This document shows positions 59,772-64,000 of a stretch of DNA of 64,000 bases, one piece after another. Location of the stretch: assembly GCF_005671395.1 (NCBI RefSeq), contig NZ_CP040428.1, positions 1,302,001 to 1,366,000 of the forward strand, written 5' to 3'. This DNA comes from Jejubacter calystegiae. Its GTDB lineage: Bacteria > Pseudomonadota > Gammaproteobacteria > Enterobacterales > Enterobacteriaceae. Made by a program: the position numbers and the translations under genes. Within the stretch, counting starts at the first letter, position 1. The number at the start of each line of letters is the position of its first letter. The notes beneath the pieces were generated by a model that worked only from the letters and a program-made list of their open reading frames with translations, made no database searches and was not told where the DNA came from.

Positions 59772-60305
59772 TTACGCTTCTTTAGACGGGAGTTCTTCGA
59801 TGGTCAGGAAGTGGTTGGTGTAGATGCAGATATCACCGGCGATCCCCAACGACTTTTCCACAATTTCACGGGCGCTCAGTTCGGTATTTTCCAGCAGCGC
59901 GCGGGCGGCAGACTGAGCGTAGGGGCCGCCGGAGCCAATGGCGATCAGATCGTTTTCCGGCTGAACCACATCACCGTTACCGGTGATGATCAGCGAAGCA
60001 TTTTCGTCTGCTACCGCCAGCAGGGCTTCCAGACGTCGCAGCATGCGGTCGGTACGCCAGTCTTTGGCCAGCTCGACTGCGGCTTTAACCAGATGCCCCT
60101 GGTGCATTTCCAGTTTGCGCTCGAAAAGTTCAAACAGCGTAAAGGCATCCGCGGTTCCGCCCGCGAAGCCTGCGATGACCTGATCGTTATACAGGCGGCG
60201 CACTTTCTTCACGTTGCCTTTCATTACGGTGTTGCCTAACGTGGCCTGACCATCGCCACCAATTACCACCTGGCCGTTGCGGCGCACACTTACTATTGTT
60301 GTCAC
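59772..60305 (-). CDS. hslV: ATP-dependent protease subunit HslV
   Basis: A 177-residue threonine peptidase (proteasome beta fold). After Met removal the N-terminal Thr of TTIVSVRR is the nucleophile; [10 protein letters not shown] and [18 protein letters not shown] are conserved. It forms the double hexamer capped by HslU. The start is preceded by a structured 5' leader and a sigma-32 promoter. Confidence 0.98.
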   Translation of the reverse strand: MTTIVSVRRNGQVVIGGDGQATLGNTVMKGNVKKVRRLYNDQVIAGFAGGTADAFTLFELFERKLEMHQGHLVKAAVELAKDWRTDRMLRRLEALLAVADENASLIITGNGDVVQPENDLIAIGSGGPYAQSAARALLENTELSAREIVEKSLGIAGDICIYTNHFLTIEELPSKEA

Positions 60306-60337
60306 GAGCAGACCCCTTTTTTAGAGCTGAATAGGGG

Positions 60338-60362
60338 ACCCTGCACGCTGGCGTACAGGGTC
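60338..60362 (-). promoter_or_regulatory. 5' UTR stem-loop of hslVU
   Basis: GACCCTG-C-ACGC-TG-GCGT-A-CAGGGTC forms an 11-bp stem with one internal mismatch between the hslVU promoter and hslV. A similar 5' stem-loop stabilises the E. coli hslVU mRNA. Confidence 0.65.
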
Positions 60363-60370
60363 GAATGAAC

Positions 60371-60401
60371 TATAGATGGGGGGGATTTCAGGGGTTTCAA
60401 C
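60371..60401 (-). promoter_or_regulatory. Sigma-32 (heat-shock) promoter of hslVU
   Basis: On the minus strand TTGAAA (60395-60400) is followed after 13 bases by CCCCATCTA (60373-60381), the heat-shock sigma consensus. The -35 overlaps the ftsN stop codon (60397-60399). Confidence 0.85.
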
Positions 60402-61308
60402 CCCTGACGGCGAGACGAATGCAGTTTGCGTGACCGGCCGACTTCAGGCGGCTGAGGGTGTTGTCCACGCTCTGTTTGCCTTTAATCGGGCCGATAACTA
60501 CCCGGTTCCAGCCGTTATTAGTGGTTATGTGGGAAGCAAAGCCTTCAAACGCCAGCTGGGCACGGACACTTTCCGCCTGCTCGGCGCCGCGGAACGAGCC
60601 GCACTGTACCATCCACTGACGCGAATCACCGCTGGCTGCGGTTTGCTTAGGCGCCTGAGTTTCATTGGTCACCGGCGCGCTCTGCTGTTTAGGCGCCTGC
60701 GTTTGGGGGCGGGCCGGCTCCTGATAAGGCTGGGTCTGGCTTTGAACCGCGCGCTGCTGCTGTTGCTGGCGCTGCTGGGTGGCCTGCTGCTGACTCCGCA
60801 TCTGCTGTTGCTGTTCCTGCAGATAGCGCTGCTGCTGCTGGCGCTGTAGCGTTTGCTGGCGCTGCGCCGGTGTCTGCTCGTCCCACGGTACTTCGTTAAG
60901 CTGAGTTGGCTGCTGGCGCATATCGGCCTGCATCTGCTCCAGCAACTGGCGTTGCTCATTGGTCAGCTGGTTTTTATTCAGAGGCTGGCCACCCGCCGAA
61001 GGCTCGGTGGGTTGGGTGATTTGCGGTTGGCGGCTCTCCAGCTCTTTGATATAGCGCCAGCGCTCTTCCGGCTTGGGCGGCAGACCGTTACCGGTGACTT
61101 TCTGACCCGGCATGGTCTCTGATTCTTCTTTCTTATGGTGAGTAATGAACCACAGCCCGCCGATAAAGGCCACCAGAACGGCAGCGGCAATCGCCACCAT
61201 CATCGGGGAGACGGCGGGCATGCTGTTACGCTGTTTCTTACGGGAGTTCCCTTTTTTACGCCGCGCAGAAGAGGGTTGTCCGCGACGAACATAATCTCGT
61301 TGTGCCAC
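60397..61308 (-). CDS. ftsN: Cell division protein FtsN
   Basis: A 303-residue bitopic membrane protein that triggers septal peptidoglycan synthesis. A short basic cytoplasmic tail is followed by one membrane segment (about 34-56), a long Gln/Pro-rich periplasmic linker and a C-terminal SPOR domain (about 225-300: WMVQCGSFRGAEQAESVRAQL), which binds denuded glycan. The essential short helical segments lie in the 60-120 region. Downstream of cytR. Confidence 0.95.
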   Translation of the reverse strand: MAQRDYVRRGQPSSARRKKGNSRKKQRNSMPAVSPMMVAIAAAVLVAFIGGLWFITHHKKEESETMPGQKVTGNGLPPKPEERWRYIKELESRQPQITQPTEPSAGGQPLNKNQLTNEQRQLLEQMQADMRQQPTQLNEVPWDEQTPAQRQQTLQRQQQQRYLQEQQQQMRSQQQATQQRQQQQQRAVQSQTQPYQEPARPQTQAPKQQSAPVTNETQAPKQTAASGDSRQWMVQCGSFRGAEQAESVRAQLAFEGFASHITTNNGWNRVVIGPIKGKQSVDNTLSRLKSAGHANCIRLAVRG

Positions 61309-61405
61309 TATCGTTTCGCTGTTTTCATTCGTGATTTAGTCCGCCATGTTACTTAAGGGATGGCTCTTTGACCAGTTTGTAAATCTGAAAGCCAGCATTG
61401 AAGGC

Positions 61406-62428
61406 TTAACGCGCCCGGGTGGATTCGCGTACCACCAGCTGACAGTCCAGCAACCGGGAGCCGTTATTAACGCTATGTCCTTGTAATTGCTCAAGTAACA
61501 GTAACATCGACTGTTGGCCGATCTCGAAGCGCGGCTGAGCCACGGTGGTTAGCGGCGGATCGCAATATTGGGTCAGGGCGATATCGTCAAACCCGATCAG
61601 GGAGATATCCTGAGGTACGCGCAGATGGCGGCGTTTAATCAGTGAAAGCGCGCCCAGCGCCATGATGTCGCTGTGGCAGAACACCGCTTCCGGCGGCTGA
61701 GGCAGATCCAGCAGTTGTCCCATCGCCCGCGCGCCGGCCTCGTAGCTGAAATCTCCACGGGTGATGTAGTGGGGATCCACGTTCAGGCCGTTGCGGCGCA
61801 GCGCCTGAATATAGCCCTGCAGGCGGTAGTGGCACTGAGGCATCTCTTCAGGCCCGGCGATGCAGGCGATACGACGGTGCCCCAGTTCGTGAAGATAGTT
61901 CACGGCATTAAAGGCGGAGGTCAGGTTGTCTATATGAACTGTGGGCAACTCCAGCTCGGCGGCGAATTCGTTCGCCATCACCATGGGCGGCAGATTACGT
62001 TGTTCTTCTTTGCCGGCATCGAACGGCAGGCGTGAACCCAGCAGCAACATACCGTCGATCTGGCGGGGAATGACTAAGTCGATCAGCGTTTTTTCCTGCT
62101 GATTCTGGTGAGCGCAGTCGCCTATCAAAACCAGGTAGCCGTGGCTGGCGGCGGTCACTTCAATGCCGCGAATAATTTCACTGAAGAAGGGATCGCAGAT
62201 ATCGGGGACGATAACCATAATGGTACGTGAGTCGCTGCGTCGGATGCTGCGCCCCAGTGTGTGGGGCAGGTAGCCCACCTCGATGGCGGCCTGTTCCACC
62301 CGGCTGCGGGTAGTCTGGGAGACCTTCTCCGGATTGGTCAGGGCCCTGGATACCGTCGCCGTGGAGACCTGTGCCTGACGGGCGACATCTTTCATGGTTG
62401 CACCTGCAACCTGCTTCCTGGTCTTCAA
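61406..62428 (-). CDS. cytR: LacI-family repressor CytR
   Basis: A 340-residue LacI-type repressor of nucleoside uptake and catabolism genes that acts with CRP. The helix-turn-helix MKDVARQAQVSTATVSRAL is at residues 12-30, the hinge follows, and the periplasmic-binding-like core binds cytidine. VIVPDICDPFFSEIIRGIE is typical. It lies upstream of ftsN as in E. coli. Confidence 0.97.
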   Translation of the reverse strand: MKTRKQVAGATMKDVARQAQVSTATVSRALTNPEKVSQTTRSRVEQAAIEVGYLPHTLGRSIRRSDSRTIMVIVPDICDPFFSEIIRGIEVTAASHGYLVLIGDCAHQNQQEKTLIDLVIPRQIDGMLLLGSRLPFDAGKEEQRNLPPMVMANEFAAELELPTVHIDNLTSAFNAVNYLHELGHRRIACIAGPEEMPQCHYRLQGYIQALRRNGLNVDPHYITRGDFSYEAGARAMGQLLDLPQPPEAVFCHSDIMALGALSLIKRRHLRVPQDISLIGFDDIALTQYCDPPLTTVAQPRFEIGQQSMLLLLEQLQGHSVNNGSRLLDCQLVVRESTRAR

Positions 62429-62581
62429 CTTCTTCTACCTCACGCGCTTCCGCCGGGACAGCAACATCCGGTTAGCTGTCGGATTCCACATTCTTAACAG
62501 ATTATCAGAGACAGCTGTTACAAAAATTTCATCCGAATTGTGACTGAAGTTAAATTCTTAGATCCGCCTCGCATTCCCTTA

Positions 62582-64000
<1,419 letters not shown>

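Overview
The window is chromosomal DNA of an enterobacterium (family Enterobacteriaceae, gamma-proteobacteria). Most of the roughly 65 protein genes match the gene order and protein lengths known from E. coli and Salmonella. No sequence search was run, so the genus stays open. Nothing seen is a prophage, an IS element, a CRISPR array, an rRNA or a tRNA.

Layout. (1) 1-2063: the end of a probable type VI secretion accessory locus (tail of an unidentified gene plus a DUF4150 PAAR-like protein) and an ABC-F ATPase. (2) 2320-4759: yicC / rph-pyrE with the pyrE attenuator. (3) 4776-7244: a three-gene insertion between pyrE and slmA: a quinone-reductase-like enzyme, a divergent HxlR regulator and a Tat-exported SMP-30 protein. 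(4) 7397-13886: slmA, dut, coaBC, radC (with a LexA box), rpmB-rpmG, mutM, coaD, waaA. (5) 14212-25426: the LPS core locus. A JUMPStart/ops element precedes waaQ-waaG-waaP-waaI-waaJ-waaY-waaK, which face the hldD-waaF-waaC-waaL operon. The middle (about 17.1-22.5 kb) is strikingly AT-rich and probably exchanged by recombination. (6) 25656-36989: kbl-tdh, waaH, yibQ-envC-gpmI, yibN-grxC-secB-gpsA, cysE, trmL. (7) 37070-44066: cpxA-cpxR / cpxP with a CpxR box and the CpxQ sRNA in the cpxP 3' UTR, then fieF, pfkA (Cra site), sbp, cdh. In E. coli K-12 trmL and cpxA lie far apart, so 36990-37069 is a synteny junction relative to that genome. (8) 44109-49752: an accessory cluster of a GPH transporter, an aminoimidazole-riboside-type PfkB kinase, an ADP-ribosylglycohydrolase-fold protein, a GntR/UTRA regulator and a second carrier, preceded by a 36-bp near-perfect palindrome. 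It resembles the Salmonella STM4065-4069 cluster. (9) 49798-64000: tpiA, yiiQ, yiiR, fpr, glpX-glpK-glpF, zapB, rraA, menA, hslVU (sigma-32 promoter), ftsN, cytR and the C-terminal two thirds of priA.

How the genes work together. Envelope biogenesis dominates: Kdo, heptose and outer-core assembly, core phosphorylation, O-antigen ligation, EnvC/FtsN division functions, and Cpx envelope stress sensing with its sRNA arm. Around it sit nucleotide and cofactor genes (pyrE, dut, coaBC, coaD, menA), central carbon genes (gpmI, pfkA, tpiA, glpX, glpK) and a nucleoside-like salvage cluster. The least understood parts are that salvage cluster and its palindrome, the LexA box in front of radC, the redox-type HxlR pair, a YibN rhodanese that contains no cysteine, and the mosaic LPS locus.
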